Of a stretch of DNA of 59,569 bases, positions 49,485 through 59,400 are shown piece by piece. The notes under the pieces are model-generated. The model did no database searches and was not told the origin of the DNA. It saw only the letters and a program-made list of their open reading frames with translations. Position numbers and translations under genes: made by a program. Location of the stretch: the NCBI RefSeq assembly GCF_000383675.1, contig NZ_KB911833.1, positions 1 to 59,569 of the forward strand, in the 5' to 3' direction. Position 1 is the stretch's first letter. Every line of letters begins with the position of its first letter. The stretch is from Terracoccus sp. 273MFTsu3.1. GTDB taxonomy: Bacteria; Actinomycetota; Actinomycetes; Actinomycetales; Dermatophilaceae.

Positions 49485-50834
49485 GTGACCCGAAATGTCA
49501 GTGGCTCGGGAGAGACTGCCCTCGTGACTGCGGACTGCCTCGATCCTCAACTGATGCGGCGACTTGTCAGGCGTATCGGGGCCTACCTCGAGGACGGCGC
49601 CGTCAAGGAGGACTCGCTCAACGAGGTGTTCGGGATGTTCGGTGCGGATCATGCGCACCGAACGGCTGTTCGGCAGGCGCTGCGATCCACAGGCGTCGCC
49701 GTGATCGCGCCGCTTGACGCAAGCGCTCCGACCGAGTTCGTGCCGGTCGGCCGGCCGCTCACCTCGGCCCTGACTTCTCAGCCCTCGTCCTCTGATTCGG
49801 CGCCGGCGCTGGAGGCGGCCGAGCCCCCGGATCCCAAGCCTGTTCGGGCCCAAGGCCCTCCTGTGCGGACGGTCGAGGGACCCGATCATGGATGGCTGTC
49901 CGATTCGATCAACGCGGCGCGCCTTCTGCTCGATGAGGATCGCTGGAACCCGAAGCCGTGGAAGAGGCTGCTCACGGCCAGCGAGGAGGTCGGGCTCGCG
50001 GCCCTGATGCGCCAAGGGGGAGAGCCGTTGAATGAGGCCCTGCCCGTGGGATTCCGTCTGTCCCTGTCGCACAGGGATGAGCGAGCCCGCGCATTCGATG
50101 CCCTGATGCTCCACAACCGGGGCCTGGTCTGGTCGCTCGTCAAGAGGCACATGGGTGAGGGCTTGGAGCCGGAGGACCTCGAGCAGAGTGGGTACTCGGG
50201 CCTACGACGCGCCGTCGAGATGTTCGACGCAAGTCAGGGCTGGAAATTCTCGACCTACGCCACGCACTGGATCAACCAGTCCATGTCACGCGCCGTCGCG
50301 AATGAGGGGCGCCTTGTCCGACTACCGGTTCACATGTACGAGCGCGTCCAGAAGGTGCGGGCGATTCGCGAACGGCTGCTCGTCGAACTGGGACGGGCTC
50401 CCCTCTTCGACATGGCAACCATGGCCGGGATACGACCGGACCAGGTGCTTGAGTGCCTCCGTCTGAACATGGGGATAGTCAGCCTGGACGCTCCGGTCGG
50501 CGAGGACGGCGGGACCACCTTGGAGGCCCTGTTCGAGAACGATCGTGCGGCACTGCCCGACCCCGCATCCATCCTGCTCCTTGTGGAGGGACACGCGGAG
50601 CTTCTCGACGCGATCGATGAGCTTCCCGAGCGGGAGGCGCTGATCATCCGCCTCCGGTTCGGACTCGACGATGGTGAGCCGAGCACCCTCGACGAGATCG
50701 GTCAGCGCCTCGGCGTGACGCGAGAGCGCGTTCGCCAGATCGAGTCGAAGGCCAAGGTGCGACTCGCTGATCTGTTGCATGCTCGCGGTTTCGGGCCAGC
50801 GATCTGGCCACCTTTGGTCCCGGAAGTGGACTAG
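49485..50834 (+). CDS. Sigma-70 family RNA polymerase sigma factor
   Basis: 449 aa from GTG 49485 with TGAGG at short spacing (GTG 49524 is an alternative). An unusual N-terminal 190 residues include a region 1.1-like LMRRLVRRIGAYLEDGAVKEDSLNEVF and a Pro/Ser linker. Region 2 is intact: ALMLHNRGLVWSLVKRH, EDLEQSGYSGLRRAVEMFD, WKFSTYATHWINQSM and RLVRLPVHMYERV. Region 4 is also intact: LPEREALIIRLRFGL, then LDEIGQRLGVTRERVRQIESKAKVRL. It faces away from the NERD-DrmAB operon across 62 bases. It may drive that operon or mark phage-infected cells. A housekeeping role is unlikely given the location and long novel N-terminus. Confidence 0.9.
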   Translation: MTRNVSGSGETALVTADCLDPQLMRRLVRRIGAYLEDGAVKEDSLNEVFGMFGADHAHRTAVRQALRSTGVAVIAPLDASAPTEFVPVGRPLTSALTSQPSSSDSAPALEAAEPPDPKPVRAQGPPVRTVEGPDHGWLSDSINAARLLLDEDRWNPKPWKRLLTASEEVGLAALMRQGGEPLNEALPVGFRLSLSHRDERARAFDALMLHNRGLVWSLVKRHMGEGLEPEDLEQSGYSGLRRAVEMFDASQGWKFSTYATHWINQSMSRAVANEGRLVRLPVHMYERVQKVRAIRERLLVELGRAPLFDMATMAGIRPDQVLECLRLNMGIVSLDAPVGEDGGTTLEALFENDRAALPDPASILLLVEGHAELLDAIDELPEREALIIRLRFGLDDGEPSTLDEIGQRLGVTRERVRQIESKAKVRLADLLHARGFGPAIWPPLVPEVD

Positions 50835-50845
50835 CGCGCACTGCC

Positions 50846-52123
50846 TCAGCCGAGGGTGGCGAATCGGGCCTGTCGGTCCTTGGCGACTGTGAGGAAGTCG
50901 GTGACGCTCATCAGCCGTTCGTGGAGAACTGCCGGATAGGCAACTGCGACGGGATCGGGGACCACCGGGACCACAAGGTTCTCGTCCATCGCGTCGAGGA
51001 CTTCGCTGTTGAGTTCACGGTCCATGGTGATGAGGTGCTTGGTCTTGATGAGGGTGGCCTCCGTCGCGACCTGGCGCCACCTCTCCTTCGTGGTGGTCTT
51101 CGCGGCGAGGAACGTGAGCAGCTCAGTCGGAACGTCGGCGTCGCCATAGGCGGCGAGCGAAGGCAGCAGGAAGTCAGGTTTGGAGCCGTCGGGCAGGCGA
51201 CGCGGCTGAGAGAACCCGAGGCCGGCCGCGTGCAGCAGCGCGGCTATGTGGCTCTCGAAGGACGACCCGGCTCGCGAGAAGCGCGCGTTCTTGAAGCGGG
51301 TGGCGAGGGAGAAGAAGCGATCGATGTCCACGTGTGGTCGATTTGCGAGGTCTTCGTCGAGGATCGGTTGAAGAACGTGGCGCTCGTAGGCGAAGTACAG
51401 ATCGTTCGTCGTCGAGACCCACTGAAACAGCGTCGAGTCCGGGTCATCACTCGGATCCTCGATCGAGCAGACCGTCCGCGCGAACGCGGTGAATGCAGCA
51501 GTGGTGGGGAAGGGATATCTACCGCCGAAGGCCGCGATCATCTCGGGCAGGCGGTCGACGGTCTCGATCTCGGGTGTGAGGCCGAGCGCCAGCAGTACAT
51601 CCGCGTCGGCCAGGTCGATGTCGTCGTCACCGGCTTGCTCGAGGTCGAACATGCCGAACTGGCGAGCCCGTGACGGAATCACGTCAGCCCCGAGGCGCAT
51701 GTCGGTTCCGAAGAGCCGGTCGAGACGACGGGAGATGGGCGAGGACACGGCCGCCACGACGACCACTACCTCACCTGAAGTCCGCTTCGCCACCCAGCAG
51801 TAGTCGCCCGGTTCCATCGACTCCATTGGGAGGCAACCAGCGGGGTAGTACAACCGCCACTCGGGGGAGCGCTTCGAGTCGTACTCCCTCGCGTCATAGA
51901 GGGTCACGGTCGAGGAGTCCTCGATGTATCCGCCTTCTCCGAACTCCTCGGAGAAGTAGAGGTAGGCGCACGGGTACTCCGAACGACGCCGGCCGAGCAT
52001 GTCCAGCACGGGGCCGCTGGCGCTCAGCTCATGGCCGTTGGAGACCCCTGCCTTGGCCGCTTCGGTGGCGCTGAGACGCTTTGCGCCGACACCGACGAAG
52101 TGCTGGCGGAGCTTGCCGTCCAT
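50846..52123 (-). CDS. EcoRII-type restriction endonuclease
   Basis: 425 aa. The C-terminal half matches the EcoRII catalytic domain: SRAGSSFESHIAALL, KPDFLLPSLAAYGD, LTFLAAKTTTKERWRQVATEATLIKTKHLITMD, where PD and AKT/KxRW carry the active site. The N-terminal half (SEEFGEGGYIEDSSTVTLYD, SPEWRLYYPAG) fits the B3-like effector domain of EcoRII. EcoRII cleaves CCWGG as a type IIE enzyme when its sites are unmethylated. The gene follows dcm by 33 bases in the same direction, forming a restriction-modification unit. Confidence 0.85.
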   Translation of the reverse strand: MDGKLRQHFVGVGAKRLSATEAAKAGVSNGHELSASGPVLDMLGRRRSEYPCAYLYFSEEFGEGGYIEDSSTVTLYDAREYDSKRSPEWRLYYPAGCLPMESMEPGDYCWVAKRTSGEVVVVVAAVSSPISRRLDRLFGTDMRLGADVIPSRARQFGMFDLEQAGDDDIDLADADVLLALGLTPEIETVDRLPEMIAAFGGRYPFPTTAAFTAFARTVCSIEDPSDDPDSTLFQWVSTTNDLYFAYERHVLQPILDEDLANRPHVDIDRFFSLATRFKNARFSRAGSSFESHIAALLHAAGLGFSQPRRLPDGSKPDFLLPSLAAYGDADVPTELLTFLAAKTTTKERWRQVATEATLIKTKHLITMDRELNSEVLDAMDENLVVPVVPDPVAVAYPAVLHERLMSVTDFLTVAKDRQARFATLG

Positions 52124-52156
52124 GTGGTCCCCCTGATTGAAGTCGGGGGTATTCCA

Positions 52157-53416
52157 TCACGCGGCGCGAGCCCTCGTCACTGCGTCCAAGATGTAGGGCT
52201 CCATCAACCTCGCCACTGCGCCGACCGCGGGAACCACCACGCTGTTGCCGAACTGCTTGTACGCCTGGGTGTCGCTCACCGGGATCCTGAACGAGTCGTC
52301 GAAGCCCATCAGGCGGGCGCACTCGCGGGGCGTGAGCCGTCGCGGCCGGTGGCCCACCTGCTCGACGAGGATCTCGGACCCGTCCTTGTAGTAGCGGGCC
52401 GACAGGGTGCGGGTCGTCATGCCCGGTCGCACCAGGCCGTAACCGAATCCGTTGCCGGCCGCGCGATGCTTGGCGGCGTAGTTCTTCAGGTACTCCCAAA
52501 GCTTCTCGGTCAGGGTGAACCGCTCGGGCACGACGTTGCGCTCGTGGTCGAAGTACCTGCCCTCGTCGTGGGGAAGGACCGGCTCGGTTCCGTCTGTGCG
52601 GTGCAGGACCGACTCGAGCTTCGGCTTCGTCGCGGGAAGGTCGAGCTGCTCGAAGCTGAAGTCGTTCTCCTCGCGGAAGCCGACGATCATGATGCGTTCG
52701 CGGTTCTGCGGTCGGAAGTGGATGCCGTTGATCACCTCGAACCGAACGTGATAGCCCAGCTCTTTCTCCAAGGTGTGTCGAATGACTGCGAAGGTCCTGC
52801 GTCGATCGTGAGTCTGGAGGTTCTTCACGTTCTCGAGCAGGAATGCGGCCGGGCGCTTTGCCTCAATAATCCGCTTGACGTCGAAGAACAGAGTTCCTTG
52901 GGTCGGGTCCAGGAAGCCGTGGGCGCGTCCGAGCGCGTTCTTCTTCGAGACGCCGGCGATGGAGAAGGGCTGGCACGGGAAGCCCGCCAGCAGCACGTCA
53001 TGGTCCGGCACTGCCGAGGCGTCGTACTCCGTGATGTCACCGTTGAAGACGTGATCCTCCCGGTGCGGGAAGTTCGCGGCGTAGGTCTGTTGCGCGTAGG
53101 GGTTCCACTCCGAGGTGAACGAGCACTTGCCACCGATGTCCTCGAACGCCTGCCTGATGCCGCCGATGCCGGCGAACAGGTCCGCGAACTTGAAGGACCC
53201 CTCGCTGTTGTCGACGGTGAGATGCATCCGAATGGCGTCGCCCAAGTAGGCCGGGCAGGCTGACTCGTGGTTCTCCCAGCGACGGACCGTCCGCTCGTTG
53301 ACCGATAGGAGTGCGGCGACCTCCGACAGGGTCTGCTTCCGGCGGAGTTCGAGAAGCATGTCGTGGGAGCTCTTCGGGGTCACGGAGGGCCTTTCGTGGG
53401 GACTGTTCGTGGACAT
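52157..53416 (-). CDS. dcm: DNA cytosine-5 methyltransferase (Dcm/EcoRII-type) with N-terminal HTH
   Basis: 419 aa. Residues about 18-65 form a helix-turn-helix ([24 protein letters not shown]) as in autoregulated EcoRII/SsoII-like methyltransferases. Catalytic motifs follow in order: [15 protein letters not shown] (I), [11 protein letters not shown] (IV, nucleophile Cys), [10 protein letters not shown] (VI), [11 protein letters not shown] (VIII) and [10 protein letters not shown] (X). It is predicted to make 5-methylcytosine in a CCWGG-like site, protecting against the linked EcoRII-type enzyme. The same class serves as DrmMII in class 2 DISARM, so it could serve both systems. Confidence 0.93.
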   Translation of the reverse strand: MSTNSPHERPSVTPKSSHDMLLELRRKQTLSEVAALLSVNERTVRRWENHESACPAYLGDAIRMHLTVDNSEGSFKFADLFAGIGGIRQAFEDIGGKCSFTSEWNPYAQQTYAANFPHREDHVFNGDITEYDASAVPDHDVLLAGFPCQPFSIAGVSKKNALGRAHGFLDPTQGTLFFDVKRIIEAKRPAAFLLENVKNLQTHDRRRTFAVIRHTLEKELGYHVRFEVINGIHFRPQNRERIMIVGFREENDFSFEQLDLPATKPKLESVLHRTDGTEPVLPHDEGRYFDHERNVVPERFTLTEKLWEYLKNYAAKHRAAGNGFGYGLVRPGMTTRTLSARYYKDGSEILVEQVGHRPRRLTPRECARLMGFDDSFRIPVSDTQAYKQFGNSVVVPAVGAVARLMEPYILDAVTRARAA

Positions 53417-53580
53417 ATTGCCCGGAAGGCGACCCGGTCGGGGGAAGCCACGCCGCAGCGTACTCGAACGTATGTGCCACCTCCGACAGTGGACTCCCGC
53501 AGACGTCCAGGTAACTCAGGAGCAGGGGCACGGTCCGCCAGGGGCACGATCGGCGCCGTACGCGGCGTTACGGTGAGCCT

Positions 53581-54030
53581 ATGGTCGAGTCATGGGCGAG
53601 TTCACCGGCTGCGCGAGCGACCATGCAGGGCAATCGCGGTCGAGACACCGCTCCTGAACTCGCGCTTCGGCGTGCTGTCCACGCCAAGGGACTCAGGTTC
53701 TTCGTGAGCCGCCGGCCGATCCCCTCCCTGCGCCGCACGGCTGACATGGTCTTTCCACGCCTGAAGTTGGCTGTGTTCCTCGACGGCTGCTTCTGGCATG
53801 GATGCCCGGAGCACCATGTCCCGGTCAAGGCGAACGCCGACTTTTGGGCCGAGAAGATCAGGAGCAACCGAGAGCGTGACGCCGACACCGATCGACGGCT
53901 GCGCTTGGAGGGGTGGACGGTGCTGCGCGTCTGGGAGCACGTCGCGACCGCTGAGGCGGCGGACATGGTTGAGGCGGCCGTTCACGGTCTTCGACATCCA
54001 GCAGTGACGCTTCACCGGCGCGCAACCTGA
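53581..54030 (+). CDS. vsr: Very-short-patch repair endonuclease Vsr
   Basis: 149 aa. Vsr hallmarks: the N-terminal NRGRDTAPELALRRAVHAKG, the catalytic/zinc LKLAVFLDGCFWHGCPEHH and the helical RSNRERDADTDRRLRLEGW, VLRVWEH. Vsr nicks T:G mismatches formed when 5-methylcytosine deaminates in CCWGG contexts, which fits the divergent dcm gene 165 bases away. The spacer between them contains two CCAGG sites. Confidence 0.94.
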   Translation: MVESWASSPAARATMQGNRGRDTAPELALRRAVHAKGLRFFVSRRPIPSLRRTADMVFPRLKLAVFLDGCFWHGCPEHHVPVKANADFWAEKIRSNRERDADTDRRLRLEGWTVLRVWEHVATAEAADMVEAAVHGLRHPAVTLHRRAT

Positions 54031-54714
54031 CCGGGTGACGATTCGTGCGAGGGCCTGCACAGGGGGCAGGTCAGCCGTCGGACGCCACGAGGTCGACCAC
54101 TTCTCCCGTCAGCCTGCTGAGCGAGCGACGAGCCAGCGCATACCTCTCGGAGAGGTCAAGAACGCGATCGGACAGATAGAGGTTGGCCCCGGTGTCAATG
54201 ACGGCGCGAGCCTCACCGTTGCGTGTCAGAATCCAGAACCTGTAGTACGGCTCGCCCAACAGATCGTCCTCGTGCGGGGTGGCGGCAGCCTCCGCAAAGG
54301 GGAAACGCGCCAGCGATTGTCGAGTCGATTCCCATCCCGACGCGTCCAGAAAAGCGTTGCGAGCGTCCCATGGATGCCGCTCGTGCAGAAGTGCGTCCAG
54401 AAACCGGCTGATGACTCTGAAGGTGAGGGCAGAACGGCCACTCGGGGGCGTTCTCTCGGGAGCACGTAGGCCGGCTGCCGCTTCCACAATGCGGATGACC
54501 TCATGCGGATCGTTGAGGGCTAGAACCTCGGTCCAGGAAAGAATTCCCGTGCTCTGGCCGAGCACATGAATCGACCCGCCCTCGTTGCGGTTGATGTCGC
54601 ACACGGGGCCGTCGCCGGCGCGCCTGTCCCGCAGAGAGAGGATGTGGGACTGCTGCACGGATAGGTGACATCTGATCTGTGGCGCCACGAGGCGTCGCTG
54701 GAAGGATGTGCACC

Positions 54715-55008
54715 GTGCCCAAGCCCTACCCCAAAGAGTTCCGCGATGACGTCGTGAACGTCGCCCGAGGCCGCGAGCCGGGCCAGTCGCTCAAGCAGAT
54801 CGCAGCGGACTTCGGCATTGCCGAATCCTGCCTGCGCAACTGGATGCGTGACGCCGACGTCGAGGACGGCGTCAAACAGGGGACCACCGCGGCGGAGAAT
54901 GCCGAGCTGCGTGAAGCCAGGAAACGCATCCGTCTGCTCGAGCAGGAGAACGAGGTGCTCCGACGGGCCGCGGCCTACCTGTCGCAGGCGAACCTGCCGG
55001 GAAAATGA
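54715..55008 (+). CDS. IS3 transposase OrfA
   Basis: 97 aa from GTG 54715 with GGAAGG upstream (ATG 54706 is alternative). Helix-turn-helix SLKQIAADFGIAESCLRNWMRD binds the IS ends; a C-terminal leucine-zipper-like helix (NAELREARKRIRLLEQENEVLRR) mediates multimerisation. Ends with GGGAAAATGA, where the A-run and ATGA overlap resemble the programmed -1 frameshift of IS3 elements that makes OrfAB. Confidence 0.92.
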   Translation: MPKPYPKEFRDDVVNVARGREPGQSLKQIAADFGIAESCLRNWMRDADVEDGVKQGTTAAENAELREARKRIRLLEQENEVLRRAAAYLSQANLPGK

Positions 55009-55879
55009 CGTACCCGCTCGTCCGTGAGCTCGCCGCCGACGGGATCCCCGTCGCGGTGACGTGCCGGGTCCTGAAGATCGCCCGTCAGCCGTACTACCGG
55101 TGGCTGGCCGCGCCGGTCACGAACGCCGAGCGGGCCGAGGCCCACCTGGCCAACGCGTTGTTCGACGCCCACCGGGACGACCCCGAGTTCGGCTACCGGT
55201 ACCTCGCCGACGAGGCCCGCGACGCCGGCCACCAGGCCTGCGACCGGACCATGTGGCGGGTCTGCTCGGCCAACGGGTGGTGGATCTCGTTCGGCAAGAA
55301 GCGCAGCAAGAACGGCAAGAAGCCAGGGCCACCGGTCCATGACGACCTCGTCAACCGCGACTTCACCGCCGATGCGCCGAATCGGCTGTGGCTCTCCGAC
55401 ATCACCGAGCACCGCACCGGCGAAGGCAAGCTCTACCTCTGCGCGATCAAGGACGTCTACTCCAACCGCATCGTGGGGTACTCCATCAGCGACCGGATGA
55501 CCTCCCGGCTGGCCATCGACGCCCTCGCCAGCGCGGTCGCCCGCCGCGGTCAGGTCGCCGGCTGCATCCTGCACACCGATCGCGGATCGCAGTTCAGGTC
55601 AAGGAAGTTCGTCCACGCCCTGCACCGCCACGACATGGTCGGCTCGATGGGCAAGGTCGGGCAGCCGGTGACAACGCCGCGATGGAGAGCTTCTTCGCGC
55701 TGCTGCAGAAGAACGTGCTCGACCGTCGAGGCTGGGACAGCCGCCAACAGCTGCGGATCGCGATCGTGACCTGGATCGAGCGGACCTACCATCGCCGGCG
55801 CCGTCAGGACGCTCTGGGTCGATTGACCCCTATCGAGTTCGAGACCATCATGACCACACCTGCCACTCAGGCAGCCTGA
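55005..55879 (+). pseudogene. IS3 transposase OrfB with single-base frameshift
   Basis: DDE transposase. The first catalytic Asp (LWLSDITEHRTGEGKLYLC), second Asp (HTDRGSQFRS) and the Glu (DNAAMESFFALLQKN) are all present. However, the G-run near 55659-55661 is one base short, so the Glu and the C-terminus (WIERTYHRRRRQDALGRLTP) lie in another frame. As read, the product is cut before the Glu. Either this copy is dead or the assembly has a homopolymer error. Confidence 0.88.
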
Positions 55880-56031
55880 CCCAACCTGTCACCCGTTCGT
55901 GCAGCAGTCCCTGTCGTAGGTGCCCCCCGCTGGATGTGTCTCGATGAGCCGAAGATGCGGGTGCCGACGCACCAGCTCGCCTGCCATCCACCACGATGTT
56001 GTCAGGCGTAGCCGACGTGAGGGCTGATGAT

Positions 56032-56355
56032 TCACGAGCCGTCTCCGTCAATAGGAAGGAATGGTGAGGACGCGTCGAGCTCTGATCGGACCTCTCTCAC
56101 GGGTATTCGATTCCCGTCAGCCGACGCCAAGTGGTCGGGTAGAGGATTCCGCTGGTCGCAAGGGACCATCCATCGGGAAACCGATCCAGCCTGCAACTGG
56201 TCGGTGAGACTGGGGGAGGCGCCCAGAACCAGTGGTTCCGTCTGGGTCTTTTCGTCAGCGTCTACCCACACAGCGGACCACCCGGATAGGTCTTCCGGCG
56301 AATCGATGAGAAACCAACGGAAGCCGTCGACATCGGATCCCAGGTGCCATCTCAT
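56032..56355 (-). CDS. Hypothetical protein upstream of the IS-split gene
   Basis: 107 aa from ATG 56355. Sequence WHLGSDVDGFRWFLIDSPEDLSGWSAVWVDADE is aromatic- and acid-rich with a beta-rich core and looks conserved; the C-terminus is polar. It overlaps the next gene by GTGA, so the two are an operon now broken by IS3. No domain recognised. Confidence 0.65.
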   Translation of the reverse strand: MRWHLGSDVDGFRWFLIDSPEDLSGWSAVWVDADEKTQTEPLVLGASPSLTDQLQAGSVSRWMVPCDQRNPLPDHLASADGNRIPVREVRSELDASSPFLPIDGDGS

Positions 56356-56497
56356 GCCTTGCCCCTCCGTCGGTATGGTGCCTCGGAGTGTATGTGCCCA
56401 CGCGCAATGGGCTCGTCTATTGGGTCTGAAGAGTCCTGGGGCTCCCGCAGTGGCGAGGCAGTCCTCCTGCGCCGATCACGGCATCTTGCGGTCTTGA

Positions 56498-59400
56498 TCA
56501 GGGCAAAGTCAGGCCCGCGGCGAGTATGTCGGCCTCCGCCAACGTTCTGCTGTGGGGGTACACCCGCACGTCATGGACTGAATGTGCGGCGTATAGCTTT
56601 GAGAGGTCCGCCAGCTTGACGCGGATTTGGCACCGGACCTTGCTCTCGTTCGTGCCAGGGCTGAACCAGATGGCTGGGTCGAAGACTATTGTCCCGTCCT
56701 CTAGGGCTGCTTGGAAGTGGGCGAAAGACGCGCCTTCTCCCAAGTGCACCGTGGGTCCATACATGAAGCCGGTAGCCGCGTTTCCCCTGCGAAGGACATA
56801 GGCCGCCAAGGAGTGCTTCTCTCGCCACTTGTCGAGCAGTTTGGCGGTCGACCACTCCAACGCCACTTCTCCCGTCCTGCGGTCGACCAGCCTCACGGCG
56901 TCCGAGGTCACCACCATTTCGGTGCTGGCGTGACCACGCGGTGCACGTGTCGCAGTGTGCGCCCCGGTGAAGTCGTACCTAGCCTTGGCCTCGTTCCAGT
57001 AACCGAAGTTGTCGAAGAACTCATCGATGCTCGTGCTCCTGAGCCGACCCCCAGTCGGTCCGGGGGTCATCAGGGTTATCCTGGATTTGCTGTAGGACTT
57101 GAGCTCCCATCCTCGAAAGTCAGGCGCCGCCTTCGAATTCGGCGGGATTCCGAACAGCGTTTCGAGCGTGGTGCCGCCGGCGTTCAGGGCTCCGTTCGGT
57201 ACGACCACCCCGGCCTTCACCGTGATGCCCTTCACCGGTGGGAGCAGGTGGATGCCGTGCAACTCACCCAGCAACTCCGACGCCGTGACCTGGACCTCGT
57301 GGGGTGTGAACGCCCATTCGACGAGCCTCGTCGGGGGCGCCATGTTCTGCAGGCCGCGAGCGGCCGGCGCTGTCGATGGCACGACCAGGGCGAAGACGAC
57401 GTCATGGGGTCCAGCGCCGAGCACGAGAGAGCGCCCCTCAATGCCGTGACTGGTCACGTGGTCGCGGTCTAGCAGGCGGCGGGGCGCGTCGACGGCATCG
57501 GACAGGAAGCCTGACAGCCGAGTCTCGGGATACTGCGGATAGAAGATCACTTTGGTCGCTGGAGCAGGGTTGCTCCCTGCGGGGGTGAGCCAGTGCAGGT
57601 TCATCGTTGCGGTGTACTTGTCCTCCGACTTCGCAGGCTTCGCAGAGCTCGTCGTGGTGCGCTCAAACGCGCCCATCGGAAGGGCCAGCTTTGAGATGTC
57701 CCCCGGGAGGACGATCTGATTCTTGGAGTTGTCCTGCCGAGGGGCGAGCCGCTTCACAAGCACTCTTGTGACCCCTTGTGCGTGGAATCGGCGTTGCACC
57801 TCTTCGATTGTCAAGCCCTCGAGCCAGTTCTCATAGGCCTCGTCCCGTTCGCTCGCGCGCTGGAGTCGCTCGGCCGGCTCACGAATCGTGAGCCGATCCG
57901 TGGGAGGTTCGCGGAGTGAGCTTGTGCCAAGTACGCCCACCGCTCGCTCGACCACGCCACGAGCGGCCGAGTCCGCCTGTGATGGGGGACTAGCGACGTG
58001 CGCGATGACCGCCGTTGTCGCGACACCCGAACCGTCCCGTCGACCGTTGGCGGTGGGGAGCTCGATGGCGACACCGTTCGCGGCCGCCGCCCGAGCCGGG
58101 GTGTTGCCGGCGAAGGCCAGCACGACCGTGTCCTCGCCCCGCAGGAAGCGGTGGCAGCGAACGCCACCGGTGGCGCGTCCATTGGCGGGGTACTCGGCAT
58201 ACGGGGTGACCTTGAGGGAGCCTACCTCGGTGCCCGGGACGGCACGCGAGGAGCCGGACGAGGTGACGACGACACCGTCACGCGTCGGATCGACGACGCC
58301 GAAGAAGGCGACTCGGGCGCCGGCGGCGAGCTTGATGCCCGCCATGCCGCCAGCCGAGCGGCCTTGCGGGCGAACGGACTTCGCCGCAAAACGCAGCAGC
58401 TGGGCGTCGGTGGTGATGAAGACGAGGTCGAGGTCCTCGCGGTCGGCGACCGCGGCACCGACGACGCGGTCGCCGTCCTTGAGGCTGATGACGTCCCAGT
58501 CGTTGCTCGTGGGAGCGTCCGAGGCGACCCGCTTGACGACACCGCTCGCGGTGCCCAGTGCGAAGACCGGCGCGTCCGCGCCGATCGGCACGATCGTCAC
58601 CGGCTCCTCGCCCTTGCCGAGGTCGACGTACGCCGCGAGCGGCGCCCCGCCCGACAGGGTGGGGGCGCCGTTGGTCGGCGGAAGCGTGGGTAGGTCGAGC
58701 GCCGAGAGACGCACCATCCGGCCGGCGCTCGTGACGAGGCCGAACTCGCCGCGCGCCGTCGTGCGGACGGCGCCGATGACGACGTCGTGCTTCGAGCGTG
58801 AGCCCTCGGCGGTGACGGGCTCGGCCGTGCCGGTGCGGGCCAGCAGGCCGGTCGAGCTGAGCAGGACCCAGCACGGGTCGTCGGCGATCTCGAGCGGCGA
58901 GGCAGCGGTCGCCGTGGCGCTGGCACCCGAGCTCTCGAGGAGAACGGTGCGGCGCGGGGTGCCGTGCGCCTTGGCGACGTCGGCGAGCTCGGTCGACACG
59001 AGCTTGAGGAGCAGCTTCTCGTTCTCGAGCAGGGCGCGGAGCTCCTCGATGGCGCGCTCGAGCTCGGTCTTCTCGTTCTCGAGCTCGATGCGCGAGAACT
59101 TCGTGAGCCGACGCAGCTGCAGGTCGAGGATGTACGTCGCCTGGGCCTCGGAGAGGTCGAAGACGTCCATGAGTCGCGCGCGCGCCGTGGCGGCGTCGTC
59201 GGAGCTGCGGATGACCTGGATGACCTCGTCGATGTCGACGATGGCGATGAGCAGGCCCTCGACGAGGTGCAGGCGCTCCTCGCGCTTGGCCAGGCGGTGG
59301 GCGGTGCGCCGGCGCACGACGTCCGTGCGGAAGTCGACGTAGACCTTGAGGAGGTCCTTGAGGCCCATGGTGCGCGGCTGGCCCTCGACGAGCGCCACGT

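Larger units (their letters stand above)
54646..55911 (+). mobile_element. IS3-family insertion sequence, 1266 bp
   Basis: Terminal inverted repeats of 25 bases (54646-54670 and 55887-55911) start GGGACTGCTGCACG on both sides and differ at three or four positions inside. A TGT target duplication flanks them (54643-54645 and 55912-55914). It carries overlapping orfA and orfB. It interrupts the minus-strand gene described at 54071-56035, so the insertion is recent enough that the host frame is undamaged. Confidence 0.93.
54071..56035 (-). pseudogene. Unknown gene split by IS3 element (reconstructable)
   Basis: A protein of 231 aa is recovered by joining 56035-55912 to 54642-54071 and removing the IS3 element with one copy of its TGT target duplication; the frame is preserved exactly. 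It starts at GTG 56035, overlapping the upstream stop (GTGA), and reads TSWWMAGELVRRHPHLRLIE, HPAGGTYDILSLRDRRAG across the junction, then an alpha/beta C-terminus (FRVISRFLDALLHERHPWDA, YYRFWILTRNGEARAVI). In the present state the downstream piece lacks its start. Family not recognised. The conserved pairing with 56032-56355 suggests a two-component unit of unknown role. Confidence 0.8.

Noticed and set aside
57888-59342. A 484-codon open frame on the + strand
   Set aside because: Antisense shadow of the ParC part, Ser/Thr/Arg-rich with no fold.
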